Notes under the pieces: model-generated
Database searches by the model: none
The model's input: only the letters and a program-made list of their open reading frames with translations
Told to the model about the DNA's origin: nothing
Assembly: GCA_004554385.1 (NCBI GenBank)
Contig: SFMO01000082.1
Location: forward strand, 1 to 13,190
Length of the DNA: 13,190 nucleotides
Origin: Ruminococcus flavefaciens
Lineage (GTDB): Bacteria; Bacillota; Clostridia; Oscillospirales; Ruminococcaceae
Direction: 5' to 3'
Translations under genes and position numbers: made by a program
Shown: positions 1 to 7,722 of the stretch, one piece after another
Position numbering within the stretch: the first letter of the stretch is position 1
Layout: every line of letters starts with the position of its first letter

Positions 1-1
1 C

Positions 2-769
2 AGAGTCCTTGATACTGCAAAATATGCCGCACATATCAGCAAGGCTGTATATATATGTATGCCCACATCACTGAGCAATGACTCGCTTGCTTCGCCCTTT
101 TCGGTACTTGAGACAGAGGGAATGGCACGCAAGACTATTGAATGCAAGATACCTACGGCTATAATCGTTGATACCAATATGATAAGCAATGCTCCCGAAA
201 ACCAGACTCTTTCGGGAATAGGTGACACCATTGCAAAGCATACCGCTCTCTATGACTGGAAGCTCTCTGCGAAGAAGACAGGCACTCCTGTTGACGACTT
301 CGCATATGCTCTCAGCAGAATGAGCTATGATTCGGTGTATCACTGCGATGAGAAGAACCTCAAGAGCAGGGTATTTATACGTATACTTTCAAGAGCTCTT
401 GTTATGGGGGGGCTTGCCATGGAAATAGCAGGCTCGTCACGCCCTTGCAGTGGAAGTGAGCATCTTTTCGCTCACGCCATTGAGGAGTACTACCCAGAGA
501 TAAAGATCTCTCACGGACTTGCTGTTGCAATGGGGTGTATCCCTGCATGCATATTCCAGGGACAGGAGCCCGACGGACTTATAAGCTTCTTCAGCACTTA
601 TGGAGTGGATATAGATCCGAGGTCATATGGCATAACTGCGGAGATGTTCGAGAATATGTGGAAAAAGGCAAGAACTGTACGTACAGGCAGGATAACTGTC
701 CTTGACGAGGTAAAGCATGACACTGTTCAGCTTGCCGAAATATACAGCAGAATGACGGAGGGAAAATGA
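2..769 (+). CDS. sn-glycerol-1-phosphate dehydrogenase, 3' part (5' end outside window)
   Basis: The reading frame is open to the left edge, so the gene starts outside the window; the first Met codon at 59 is internal. The visible 255 residues match the C-terminal part of the iron-containing alcohol dehydrogenase/glycerol-1-phosphate dehydrogenase family (AraM/EgsA type), which reduces dihydroxyacetone phosphate to sn-glycerol-1-phosphate with NAD(P)H in the cytoplasm. Seen directly: DTAKYAAH, the substrate loop MPTSLSNDSLASPFSVL, GIGDTIAKHTALYDW (metal-ligand Asp, about residue 75 from the edge), GSSRPCSGSEHLFAH (His about 154) and ISHGLAVAMG (His about 171), which together make the usual Asp-His-His metal site. 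The stop overlaps the next start as ATGA, so the HAD phosphatase is translationally coupled. Family confidence is high. Whether the product feeds ether lipids, a wall polymer or sugar metabolism cannot be told here. Confidence 0.88.
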   Translation, partial: RVLDTAKYAAHISKAVYICMPTSLSNDSLASPFSVLETEGMARKTIECKIPTAIIVDTNMISNAPENQTLSGIGDTIAKHTALYDWKLSAKKTGTPVDDFAYALSRMSYDSVYHCDEKNLKSRVFIRILSRALVMGGLAMEIAGSSRPCSGSEHLFAHAIEEYYPEIKISHGLAVAMGCIPACIFQGQEPDGLISFFSTYGVDIDPRSYGITAEMFENMWKKARTVRTGRITVLDEVKHDTVQLAEIYSRMTEGK

Positions 770-1404
770 AAAAGGGAATAATATTTGATATGGACGGCAC
801 ACTCTGGGATTCTTCGGAGAATGTTGCCGCATCATGGACAGAAAAGATAAGAGAACTGGGACTGGATATCCCCGATATTACAAAGTCTGATGTTATGGGA
901 GTAATGGGACTTACCATGGACAGGATAGCTGATATACTTTTCAGCGGATTCTCAAAAGAGAAGCGAATGGAGCTTCTTGACCAGTGCTGTATCCACGAAA
1001 ATGACTACCTGAGAGAGCACGGCGGAGAGCTTTATCCCGAACTTGAGAAAACTCTGACCCGTCTGGGAGAGCACTACGGGCTCTATATCGTAAGCAACTG
1101 CCAGAAGGGCTATATAGAAGCTTTTCTGGAGCATTACGGCTTTGACAGATATTTTGCGGACATCGAGTGCTACGGCAATAACCTCATGGAAAAAGGGGAC
1201 AACATTGCTCTCCTTTCAAAGCGTAACGGACTGGACAAGGCATGGTACGTGGGCGACATACAGGGTGATTACGACGCCACCATGAAGGCAGGTCTTGACT
1301 TTATACATTCCGCATACGGCTTCGGGACCATAAAGCAGACCGTTCCTGAGCTTCAGCAGTTCAGCGACCTCCCTGAGCTTATGGAAAAGCTGGACATTCA
1401 GTGA
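766..1404 (+). CDS. HAD-superfamily hydrolase, phosphoglycolate-phosphatase-like
   Basis: A 212-residue cytoplasmic protein with all four HAD motifs: DMDGT (nucleophile Asp8, acid Asp10), IVSNC (Ser110), the Lys of MEKGDNIAL (about 143) and YVGDIQGDYDA (Asp164, Asp168). A helical C1-type cap probably fills residues 15-85, as in subfamily IA phosphatases such as Gph. These enzymes remove phosphate from small phosphorylated metabolites. The start codon lies in an ATGA overlap with the dehydrogenase stop, and GGAGG sits just upstream inside the dehydrogenase gene. Coupling suggests the two act on related metabolites; a phosphatase for glycerol-1-phosphate or for a toxic side product is an inference. 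A terminator hairpin follows 24 bases after the stop. The substrate cannot be assigned from sequence. Confidence 0.9.
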   Translation: MKKGIIFDMDGTLWDSSENVAASWTEKIRELGLDIPDITKSDVMGVMGLTMDRIADILFSGFSKEKRMELLDQCCIHENDYLREHGGELYPELEKTLTRLGEHYGLYIVSNCQKGYIEAFLEHYGFDRYFADIECYGNNLMEKGDNIALLSKRNGLDKAWYVGDIQGDYDATMKAGLDFIHSAYGFGTIKQTVPELQQFSDLPELMEKLDIQ

Positions 1405-1427
1405 AGTAATTCAGAACCGATATCAGG

Positions 1428-1451
1428 GCTGCCTGTGAAGGCAGCTTTTTT
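1428..1451 (+). terminator. Rho-independent terminator after the HAD gene
   Basis: A perfect 7-bp stem GCTGCCT/AGGCAGC closes a GTGA tetraloop and runs straight into six T's. It ends the dehydrogenase-phosphatase operon. Confidence 0.9.
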
Positions 1452-1537
1452 GTACCTTACAGCGTTAATAACATAACCATATTGTTAAAACAGCACAAAA
1501 ACAGTATGGATTTTTTTAAAACTGACTACGAAAAGGC

Positions 1538-1566
1538 TTGACTTGAATTCTTAACAATGTTATAAT
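1538..1566 (+). promoter_or_regulatory. Vegetative promoter of the esterase gene
   Basis: TTGACT (1538-1543) and TATAAT (1561-1566) are separated by exactly 17 bp, a near-consensus sigma-A promoter. The expected start is near 1573, giving a leader of about 40 nt. The leader contains an inverted repeat CGTACTT-G-AAGTACG (1584-1598) before the ribosome site TTGGAGGAA (1602-1610). The repeat could be an operator or a small mRNA hairpin. Confidence 0.85.
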
Positions 1567-1614
1567 TAGTTTAGATAATTATGCGTACTTGAAGTACGGA
1601 ATTGGAGGAATCAT

Positions 1615-4600
1615 ATGAAAGCAAAAAGACTTATCAGCGGTCTGACCTCTCTGGCGCTGTCTCTTTCAGCTTTTGCAGGACTGAGCGATTTTAGCGCAGT
1701 CAAGCCTGTTGAGGCGCAGGCTGCTCAGGCAAACTGGAAGTTTGATTTCGGCGGAAGCGGAGCTGCAGGCGGCTACACAGGAGTTTCAGCCGCAGACGGC
1801 TATAACGCAGGCAGAGGCTACGGCTTCGCACAGACATGGAACGTCGCAAACGTATCCGCAGGAGGCAGCGGAGTTACGGCAGACGCTGTAAAATTCAACG
1901 ATTACGGCTCGGGCAACACCTTCAATGTTGACCTTCCGAAAGGTCTCTATGAGGTAAAGGTGACTATCGGAAATGCTCCGAGAACTACCATAAAGCTCGA
2001 AGGCATGGTCCAGATGATGAACCTGACGGGCAGAGGCGCTACAGAGACTGTCAAACTCCCCGTTACTGACGGACAGCTGAACATACAGGCTGTTGAGGGC
2101 ATGAGCAAGCGCGAGCAGTCAATTTCCGCTGTTGAGATAACACAGATAAATACCACGGGCACTATGCCGCCTATGGTATGGATATGCGGTGACTCTACCG
2201 TTGCTAATTACTATAACTGTGCCGATACTTCACAGCATGGCTGGGGACAGTTCTTCAACGGCAGCGTTTTCGGCAGCGGCTATGAGGTCCGCAACATGGC
2301 TACAAGCGGACAGTACGCCAAGGGCTTCGTGGACGCAGGTCAGTTTGCTCCCATTGAAAAATACGGAAAGTCGGGAGATTACTACATAATCTCCATCGGC
2401 ATCAATGATTCGAATTACTCCAATGAAACGGAGTACTACAATACAGTCACCGATATGGTAAAGCGAGCCAAGGCTAAGGGAATGGAGGTAATCCTCGTCA
2501 AGCAGCAGGGCAGACGCGGAGACCTTCAGCGTAATCCAAGGCTTGAAGGACGCTGGTACGGAGGCTCTCTTGATAAGATAGGCAGCGAACAGAACGTAAA
2601 AGTCGTTGACCTGTTTACCAGGTGGCAGAACTTTGGTCTTTCCGTAGGCTATGACGGTATGGCTTCATACTACGCTATACAGGCTAACGGCTCCAACGAC
2701 GATCTCCACCAGAGCAAAAAGGGCGCTCAGAAAATAGCTGAGATAATGGCTGATGAGGTAGGTGCTCCTGCGAGAGAACCTATACACCCCAAGTCGGAAG
2801 TGAGCTATATGTTCAAAAACGTCAACAGCGGACTTTACATGGAGACTGCTGATAAAAATGTTCAGCAGGGAAGTTCAAACGGCTCACAGCCTCAGAATAC
2901 ATGGAAATGCGTACAGGCTACAGGCGATTATTTCTACATAAAGCCTGCTGATACCGATCTTTACCTCTATGTTGACAACGGAAGCCGCGACAACGGCGCA
3001 AATATAGTCGTTGCGGAAAAGAACGGCTACAGTGACCAGTTCTTCAAGTTCCAGGACAACGGCGACGGCACAGTGACTATCCTCACAAGAGCTTCCCGTG
3101 ACGCATGTGCTGTGGAAGTAGGCAGCGCTGCAACAAACAATGGTGCAAATATCCAGCAGTGGGCAGTAAACGGTCATAACTGCCAGAAGTGGGAAATGAC
3201 AGAGGTCGAGAACGTGGTGACTACCACGACCTCCACAACAACTACCTTAACTACTACCACTGTAACTACTACAGAGGAAGTAAAGCCGACAACCACACTT
3301 CCGGAGATCTCTGTCAAATACGGCGACGCCAACTGCGACGGTGAGATCGATATGTCGGATATAGTACTCATCATGCAGGCTCTTGCAAACCCGAACAAAT
3401 ACGATCTGGGCGGTACAGACAGCCACGCTATAACCGAGAGCGGACGTCTCAACGCAGATGTTACAGGCGGTAATGACGGTATGACTGTCAATGACGCTAT
3501 GTTCATACAGAGGTGCCTCCTCGGACTGGATACACTTCCTTCTCCTGTAAATGTTGTGGTGACTTCGCCGACAACTACAGCTTCGACTACAACAACTACA
3601 GAGACTACCACAACAACTACTACAGCTCCCGTGCCTGTCAGGTATTTCGCTGCTGACCAGACATGGAACGACGGCGTCATCGAGACTACCAATGCAGGCT
3701 ACACCGGCAGCAAGGGCTATGTAAACCTGGGCAACAACGCCGACAGCAACATCACTTTCAGCGTGAATGTGCCTGCTGACGGCAACTACATGACACATAT
3801 CCGCTTCGCAAACGGTTCAACGAATGACCGTAAGATGAAGCTTTTTGTGAACAACAATCTCGATTTCTGCTGGATGCAGTCCTTCCCGGGTTCGGGTTCA
3901 TGGACTGACTGGAAGGAATTCGGAATAGTTCTCCCTCTCAAGGCAGGAAGCAACACTATCCTCATGCAGTCGGCAATGTCCGAGGGAGCTCCGAATATCG
4001 ACTATATAGAGCTTATCCTCACCGATGAGCCATATGCAGAGATCTATGACCCGTCACAGGAACAGCAGAACAGCGGCGGCGGTCAGCATACTCTCTATAT
4101 CGCAGGCGACTCCACCGTTCAGAGCTACCGTGAGTCCTACGCTCCTCAGCAGGGCTGGGGCTACTACATGCAGAACTACTTCAACAGCGATATTTCTGTT
4201 TCAAATCAGTCTATAGCAGGAAGAAGCTCAAAGAAGTTCTATGACGAAGGCAGATGGCAGACCATTGCAGACAGCTTAAAGAGCGGCGATTTCGTAATGA
4301 TACAGTTTGCTATCAATGACGCAGGCAAGTCCAATGCGGACAGATATGCTCCTGTGTGCGGAAACGTAAACAGCCCGTCTTCAGGCTCTTACGAGTGGTA
4401 CATGACCCAGTTCATTACCTCAGCCAAGGATAAGGGTGCAACACCTATCCTGGTAACAACAACTATCGGCATGAAGGCATACTCAAACGGCAGGTTCGTA
4501 AACAGCTACACCGATTACAACAAGGCTTGCTACGACCTTGCCAAGAAGTACAGCATTCCATGCATCGACCTCAATACCCTTATGGTGAACCACTACAACT

Positions 4601-4764
4601 CTGTTGGCTATGATACTGCCAAGAGCTATCACCTTATGGGAGCTGTGGCAGGTTCTACCGACGGTACTCACTTCTGCGAAAAGGGTGCTAATATCGTTGC
4701 AGGTCTTGTGGCAGGTGAGATCAGAAAGCAGAATATAAGCGGACTGGCAGGTTACCTTAAGTAA
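1615..4764 (+). CDS. Secreted cellulosomal double CE12 acetylesterase (CE12-RICIN-dockerin-CBM35-CE12)
   Basis: A 1049-residue modular enzyme, probably deacetylating rhamnogalacturonan/pectin outside the cell. Order: signal peptide (about 1-38, AQAAQA cleavage region); beta-sandwich domain often found before CE12 (about 40-178); first SGNH/CE12 esterase (186-383; GDS with Ser194, GIND with Asn264, DDLH with Asp362/His365); ricin/CBM13-like module (396-528); Thr-rich linker (535-561); type I dockerin (567-641); second Thr linker (650-671); CBM35-like module (675-803); second CE12 (824-1040; GDS Ser833, Asn901, DGTH Asp1016/His1019). Dockerin repeat 1 has a canonical loop (Asp571, Asn573, Asp575, Asp582). 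Repeat 2 spans 13 residues (Asp615-Asp627), one more than usual. The dockerin lies centrally rather than at the C-terminus, which is compatible with R. flavefaciens enzymes. The second esterase has FAIND where family members usually have FGHND. Start fixed by GGAGG six bases upstream. Own promoter and terminator make it monocistronic. CE12 family is confident; substrate is inferred. Confidence 0.93.
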   Translation: MKAKRLISGLTSLALSLSAFAGLSDFSAVKPVEAQAAQANWKFDFGGSGAAGGYTGVSAADGYNAGRGYGFAQTWNVANVSAGGSGVTADAVKFNDYGSGNTFNVDLPKGLYEVKVTIGNAPRTTIKLEGMVQMMNLTGRGATETVKLPVTDGQLNIQAVEGMSKREQSISAVEITQINTTGTMPPMVWICGDSTVANYYNCADTSQHGWGQFFNGSVFGSGYEVRNMATSGQYAKGFVDAGQFAPIEKYGKSGDYYIISIGINDSNYSNETEYYNTVTDMVKRAKAKGMEVILVKQQGRRGDLQRNPRLEGRWYGGSLDKIGSEQNVKVVDLFTRWQNFGLSVGYDGMASYYAIQANGSNDDLHQSKKGAQKIAEIMADEVGAPAREPIHPKSEVSYMFKNVNSGLYMETADKNVQQGSSNGSQPQNTWKCVQATGDYFYIKPADTDLYLYVDNGSRDNGANIVVAEKNGYSDQFFKFQDNGDGTVTILTRASRDACAVEVGSAATNNGANIQQWAVNGHNCQKWEMTEVENVVTTTTSTTTTLTTTTVTTTEEVKPTTTLPEISVKYGDANCDGEIDMSDIVLIMQALANPNKYDLGGTDSHAITESGRLNADVTGGNDGMTVNDAMFIQRCLLGLDTLPSPVNVVVTSPTTTASTTTTTETTTTTTTAPVPVRYFAADQTWNDGVIETTNAGYTGSKGYVNLGNNADSNITFSVNVPADGNYMTHIRFANGSTNDRKMKLFVNNNLDFCWMQSFPGSGSWTDWKEFGIVLPLKAGSNTILMQSAMSEGAPNIDYIELILTDEPYAEIYDPSQEQQNSGGGQHTLYIAGDSTVQSYRESYAPQQGWGYYMQNYFNSDISVSNQSIAGRSSKKFYDEGRWQTIADSLKSGDFVMIQFAINDAGKSNADRYAPVCGNVNSPSSGSYEWYMTQFITSAKDKGATPILVTTTIGMKAYSNGRFVNSYTDYNKACYDLAKKYSIPCIDLNTLMVNHYNSVGYDTAKSYHLMGAVAGSTDGTHFCEKGANIVAGLVAGEIRKQNISGLAGYLK
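3217..3297 (+). repeat. ACN-rich simple repeat coding the first Thr linker
   Basis: Low-complexity run of Thr codons (residues about 535-561) joining the ricin-like module to the dockerin. A second such run lies at 3562-3627 (residues 650-671) between the dockerin and the CBM35-like module. Codons ACT, ACC and ACA are mixed, so the tract is not a perfect microsatellite. Confidence 0.8.
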
Positions 4765-4770
4765 TTATGC

Positions 4771-4806
4771 GTGGGACGTCGGGAACGGCGTCCCATAGCT
4801 TATTTT
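4771..4806 (+). terminator. Terminator after the esterase gene
   Basis: The stem TGGGACG/CGTCCCA (4772-4778, 4789-4795) extends inwards by a U-G and two G-C pairs to a GGAA tetraloop. A weak T-rich tail (TTATTTT) follows, so termination may be incomplete. Confidence 0.7.
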
Positions 4807-4886
4807 GAAAATGCAAAAAGGCTGAATCGGCTGAAACTTATGCTTTATGAATTATTTTATTTTTAACACTGATAGGAATGAGAAAT

Positions 4887-5429
4887 ATGCAGAACGATAA
4901 AAAAGACCTCAGCGCAATACTTGCTTCACTTGACCCGAAGCTCCGCGAGAAAATAGAGCTTCCGGGACAGACTCCGACAGCTGAGGAAAAAACAGATGGA
5001 TCCATTTACAGCAAGCTTGAAGAGCAAGCGGAAGAAATTTCCGCAGAGATGACCGTCGAGGATACCCCTGAGGAAGAAATACCGGAAGATGATGGTAAGA
5101 CAGACATGCTGAAGGAAGCAGAAAATCAGGCTGCGGCAATACTTGCCTTTGATGGTTCAAAGAGCAGCGGAAAGGAGAAAAGTCCTGTATCCTATATTGC
5201 TGTTGAGCTCATAGCGCTGGAATGCCTTGCCTTTTTCCTTTTCTTTGTGACTTACAGTTCAGAGGATCTGGGCGGTTTGGGGCTTATTGCAATGCTTATG
5301 CCTCCGATAATCGGTATACTGTACAGAATGTTCCGCTATCAGCTTTCTCTGAAAGAGGCGTTTATGAAGTGCAGGATACATATAGGGATAGCGTGTTTCT
5401 TTCTTGTATGTATTATGCTTTCGGCATAA
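4887..5429 (+). CDS. Acidic membrane protein of unknown function
   Basis: I do not recognise this family. The 180-residue product has a highly acidic, Glu/Asp-rich, low-complexity cytoplasmic region (about 1-95) followed by three hydrophobic segments (about 102-125, 130-148, 160-180) ending at the C-terminus, so it should be an inner-membrane protein with a disordered N-terminal tail. I chose the Met at 4887: AGGA at 4874-4877 is nine bases before it, whereas the in-frame Met at 4878 has no room for a ribosome site. The gene stands between two terminators with no obvious partner. No enzymatic motif is visible. A scaffold or membrane-stress role would be guesswork. Confidence 0.75.
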   Translation: MQNDKKDLSAILASLDPKLREKIELPGQTPTAEEKTDGSIYSKLEEQAEEISAEMTVEDTPEEEIPEDDGKTDMLKEAENQAAAILAFDGSKSSGKEKSPVSYIAVELIALECLAFFLFFVTYSSEDLGGLGLIAMLMPPIIGILYRMFRYQLSLKEAFMKCRIHIGIACFFLVCIMLSA

Positions 5430-5432
5430 TGA

Positions 5433-5459
5433 AAAGGCTTCACTTTATGTGAAGCCTTT
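5433..5459. terminator. Bidirectional terminator between convergent genes
   Basis: An 11-bp perfect stem AAAGGCTTCAC/GTGAAGCCTTT around a TTTAT loop. The A's on one side and T's on the other let it work on both strands. It sits between the plus-strand membrane protein gene (stop 5429) and the 3' end of the minus-strand cyclophilin gene (5469). Confidence 0.88.
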
Positions 5460-5468
5460 AATTATGCA

Positions 5469-5939
5469 TTATTCAATTGTTACCTTTTTCATTACCTGAG
5501 GAGTAAGCGGCTTGTCGTTGTAGTCTGTAGCGCACTCTGCGATCTCGTCAACTACATCCAAACCCTCTACTACCTTGCCGAAGGCAGCATAGTTGCCGTC
5601 AAGATGAGGAGCGTCTTCGTGCATGATGAAGAACTGTGAGCCGGCTGAATCGGGCATCATTGAACGAGCCATTGAGAGAACTCCTCTTGTGTGCTTGAGG
5701 TCGTTCTTTACGCCGTTAGCAGCAAACTCGCCCTTGATATGCCAGCCGGGACCGCCTGTACCTGTGCCGTTGGGGCAGCCGCCCTGGATCATGAAGCCGG
5801 GGATAACTCTGTGGAAAGTGAGACCGTCATAGAATCCCTGCTTTACAAGCTTTTCAAAATTCTCACATGAGATAGGAGCAATATCCGGGTAAAGCTCTAT
5901 CTTGATCTTCTTTCCGTTTTCCATTTCGATGATTACCAT
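5469..5939 (-). CDS. Peptidyl-prolyl cis-trans isomerase, cyclophilin type
   Basis: A 156-residue single-domain cyclophilin without a signal peptide, so a cytoplasmic proline isomerase that helps protein folding. Family signatures are all present: FHRVIPGFMIQGG (catalytic Arg44, Phe49, Gln52), SAGSQFFI (Gln102, Phe104) and LDGNYAAFGKV (Leu113, Phe120). The length is typical of short bacterial cyclophilins. AGGAG lies nine bases before the ATG. It follows the membrane-anchored protein gene by 22 bp with no promoter or terminator in the gap, so the two are probably co-transcribed. Confidence 0.96.
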   Translation of the reverse strand: MVIIEMENGKKIKIELYPDIAPISCENFEKLVKQGFYDGLTFHRVIPGFMIQGGCPNGTGTGGPGWHIKGEFAANGVKNDLKHTRGVLSMARSMMPDSAGSQFFIMHEDAPHLDGNYAAFGKVVEGLDVVDEIAECATDYNDKPLTPQVMKKVTIE

Positions 5940-5961
5940 AATTTTTTCTCCTTACTATATT

Positions 5962-6408
5962 TTACCAGGTCATTTCATAGCTGAAGCCATTCGGATCAAT
6001 TGATACATAGGGTATCTCTTCTGATGGAGCTTCATATATGGAAGTTGTTCCCTGATTATTTTTTGCTTCATATTCCTCAAGCATTGAAAGCGTAGTTGTC
6101 GGGATAAGAGCCTCCTCAGGAGTAGTTACCGGGATAGTTTCCAGTACCTCGCCAAGCATATTTGTAACGGTGATGTACTCGCGCTCTGTAGTGCCTTCGG
6201 TCTCTTCAATAAGATGAGGGGGATTTTCGGGAACAGCAGTAGCGGGCGGGTCGGTTATAAGGTGGTATGACGGCACTTCAGAGGTGTTGCTCATACGGCG
6301 TTCTTTATTCTTTTCTGCTATATCCTTAGCGCAGGATTTTCCTGCCATTGCAATGAGTACAGCGGCGATGAGCCCAAGCATAATGGATATTATCCTTGTA
6401 ACGTTCAT
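5962..6408 (-). CDS. Membrane-anchored protein with Thr/Pro/Glu-rich extracytoplasmic tail
   Basis: A 148-residue protein of unknown function. Residues about 4-24 form one hydrophobic segment, followed by a Lys/Arg-containing stretch and a low-complexity tail rich in Thr, Pro and Glu (TTTLSMLEEYEAKNN and similar). The hydrophobic segment ends in GKSC, which is not a good lipobox, so a plain membrane anchor is more likely than a lipoprotein. The frame extends upstream to 6486, but that part overlaps the -35/-10 elements; AAAGGAGAT directly before the Met at 6408 fixes the start. It is the first gene of an operon with the cyclophilin. No domain recognised. Confidence 0.75.
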   Translation of the reverse strand: MNVTRIISIMLGLIAAVLIAMAGKSCAKDIAEKNKERRMSNTSEVPSYHLITDPPATAVPENPPHLIEETEGTTEREYITVTNMLGEVLETIPVTTPEEALIPTTTLSMLEEYEAKNNQGTTSIYEAPSEEIPYVSIDPNGFSYEMTW

Positions 6409-6448
6409 TGTATCTCCTTTCACGGCTGAGCCAAAGTGGATTTCTATT

Positions 6449-6477
6449 ATTATACTCCAAACAGCAGTTATTGTCAA
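6449..6477 (-). promoter_or_regulatory. Consensus promoter of the anchored-protein/cyclophilin operon
   Basis: On the minus strand TTGACA (6477-6472) and TATAAT (6454-6449) are 17 bp apart, a perfect sigma-A consensus. The expected start near 6442 lies upstream of the ribosome site at about 6412-6420, which supports the start at 6408. Confidence 0.9.
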
Positions 6478-6513
6478 GTCCGCCATGAGACACTGTACAA
6501 AGGAGAGAAAACT

Positions 6514-7722
6514 TTATTTCAGGTATGCGAACCATGCCTTCATGGTGTTCAGAATGGTGACAAGCTCAGCTTCTGAGATAACATATGGTACCATAGCGTA
6601 CATATATTTCAGAAATGTTCTGCTGAATACACCTCTTTCGTATGCGAATTTTCTGAATCCTTCAAGGCTCTTTTCGTCGTATACTTCTATGCATACGCAG
6701 CCGCCCATGATACGGACTTCTTTCACACGGGGATCACTGAAGCCTGCCATTTCGCGTCTTGTGATCTCCTCTATCCTGTGTATCTTTGAAAGGTAATCCT
6801 CACGCTCGAAGAGTTCAATGGATTTGAGTGCGGCACAGCAGGCAAGGGCGTTTCCCACGAAAGTTGGACCATGCATGAAAGCGTGAGTGGGATCGTCGCT
6901 CATAAAGCCTTCCCACACCCTTTTGTTGGCAACTGTGACAGCGTGTCCGATATATCCGCCTGTGAGTGCCTTTCCAAGTACCAGTATATCGGGAAGAACA
7001 AGGTCAGCAACAAAGCGGTTTCCCGTGCGTCCGAAGCCTGTTGCGACCTCATCAAAGATCAGGAGTACATCATATTCGTCGCAGAGCTGTCTTGCTCTCT
7101 GAAGGAAGCTGACGTCGTACATACGCATTCCGCCTGCGCCCTGCAGCAGCGGTTCGACAATGCAGCAGGTAAGGCGCTCGCCGTACTCGGCAAAGGCTTT
7201 TTCAAGTGCAGGTACCTCAGTTGGGATATGCACAACTCCATGTTTTTTCTCACTGTTTTTGCCGAAGGCAAAGTGATAGTCCTCGTCGTCACCTACCTCC
7301 ATAGCCTTGAAGGTATCGCCGTGATAGGCATGTTCGAGAGCAAGTATCATAGTACGGTCTGAGCCGCGGTTGGTGTTGAACTGCAATGCCATTTTCAGTG
7401 ATACCTCTACAGCAACACTGCCCGAGTCCGAGAAAAAGCAGTAGTCAAGGTCTCCGGGAAGCCATTCTGCCAGCTTGTCAGAGAGCCGCTGAACGGGCTC
7501 ATGTGTCAGTCCGCCAAGCATAACGTGTGCGAATTTTTCAAGCTGTCCGCTTATGGCGGCATTTATTTCGGGGTGATTGTAGCCGTGTATAACGCTCCAC
7601 CATGAGGATACTGAGTCTATCAGGTCGTGACCGTCTTCGGTGTACAGGTGAACTCCCTGTGCACGGGATATTTTTATCGGAGCGTCAAGAGTTTTCATTT
7701 GTGCATATGGATACCATATCAT
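6514..7722 (-). CDS. bioA: Adenosylmethionine-8-amino-7-oxononanoate aminotransferase (biotin synthesis)
   Basis: A 402-residue class III PLP aminotransferase that converts 8-amino-7-oxononanoate to 7,8-diaminononanoate using S-adenosylmethionine. Features typical of BioA: WYPYAQM at the N-terminus, DSVSSWWSVIHGYNHP (Trp41-Trp42), SDSGSVAVE phosphate loop, HAYHGDT (Tyr134), IFDEVATGFGRTG (Asp224 to the PLP ring nitrogen), LGKALTGG (PLP lysine Lys251) and HGPTFVGNALACAA-like HGPTFVGNALACCAALK. It is slightly shorter than the usual 420-430 residues but complete. AGGAG lies seven bases before the ATG. No other bio gene is in the window. The start codon overlaps a stop (ATGA, 7722-7719) of a 23-codon out-of-frame tail that looks like the end of a lost upstream bio gene. 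Expression may now depend on the Fur-controlled promoter at 9150-9180. Confidence 0.95.
   Translation of the reverse strand: MIWYPYAQMKTLDAPIKISRAQGVHLYTEDGHDLIDSVSSWWSVIHGYNHPEINAAISGQLEKFAHVMLGGLTHEPVQRLSDKLAEWLPGDLDYCFFSDSGSVAVEVSLKMALQFNTNRGSDRTMILALEHAYHGDTFKAMEVGDDEDYHFAFGKNSEKKHGVVHIPTEVPALEKAFAEYGERLTCCIVEPLLQGAGGMRMYDVSFLQRARQLCDEYDVLLIFDEVATGFGRTGNRFVADLVLPDILVLGKALTGGYIGHAVTVANKRVWEGFMSDDPTHAFMHGPTFVGNALACCAALKSIELFEREDYLSKIHRIEEITRREMAGFSDPRVKEVRIMGGCVCIEVYDEKSLEGFRKFAYERGVFSRTFLKYMYAMVPYVISEAELVTILNTMKAWFAYLK

Noticed and set aside
3174..3798. Two long minus-strand ORFs (172 and 183 codons) with Val- and Ser-rich runs.
   Set aside because: They are antisense shadows of the Thr-linker repeats and dockerin of the esterase gene, whose frame is well supported.
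1576..4772. Direct repeat TAATTATGCGT at 1576 and 4762 flanking the esterase gene, suggesting a mobile cassette.
   Set aside because: An 11-mer match by chance is expected several times in a window of this length, and no transposase or terminal inverted repeats are present.
6284..6796. A 170-codon plus-strand ORF spanning a promoter region.
   Set aside because: It runs antisense to bioA and the anchored protein gene and across a perfect minus-strand promoter; no ribosome site or family resemblance.
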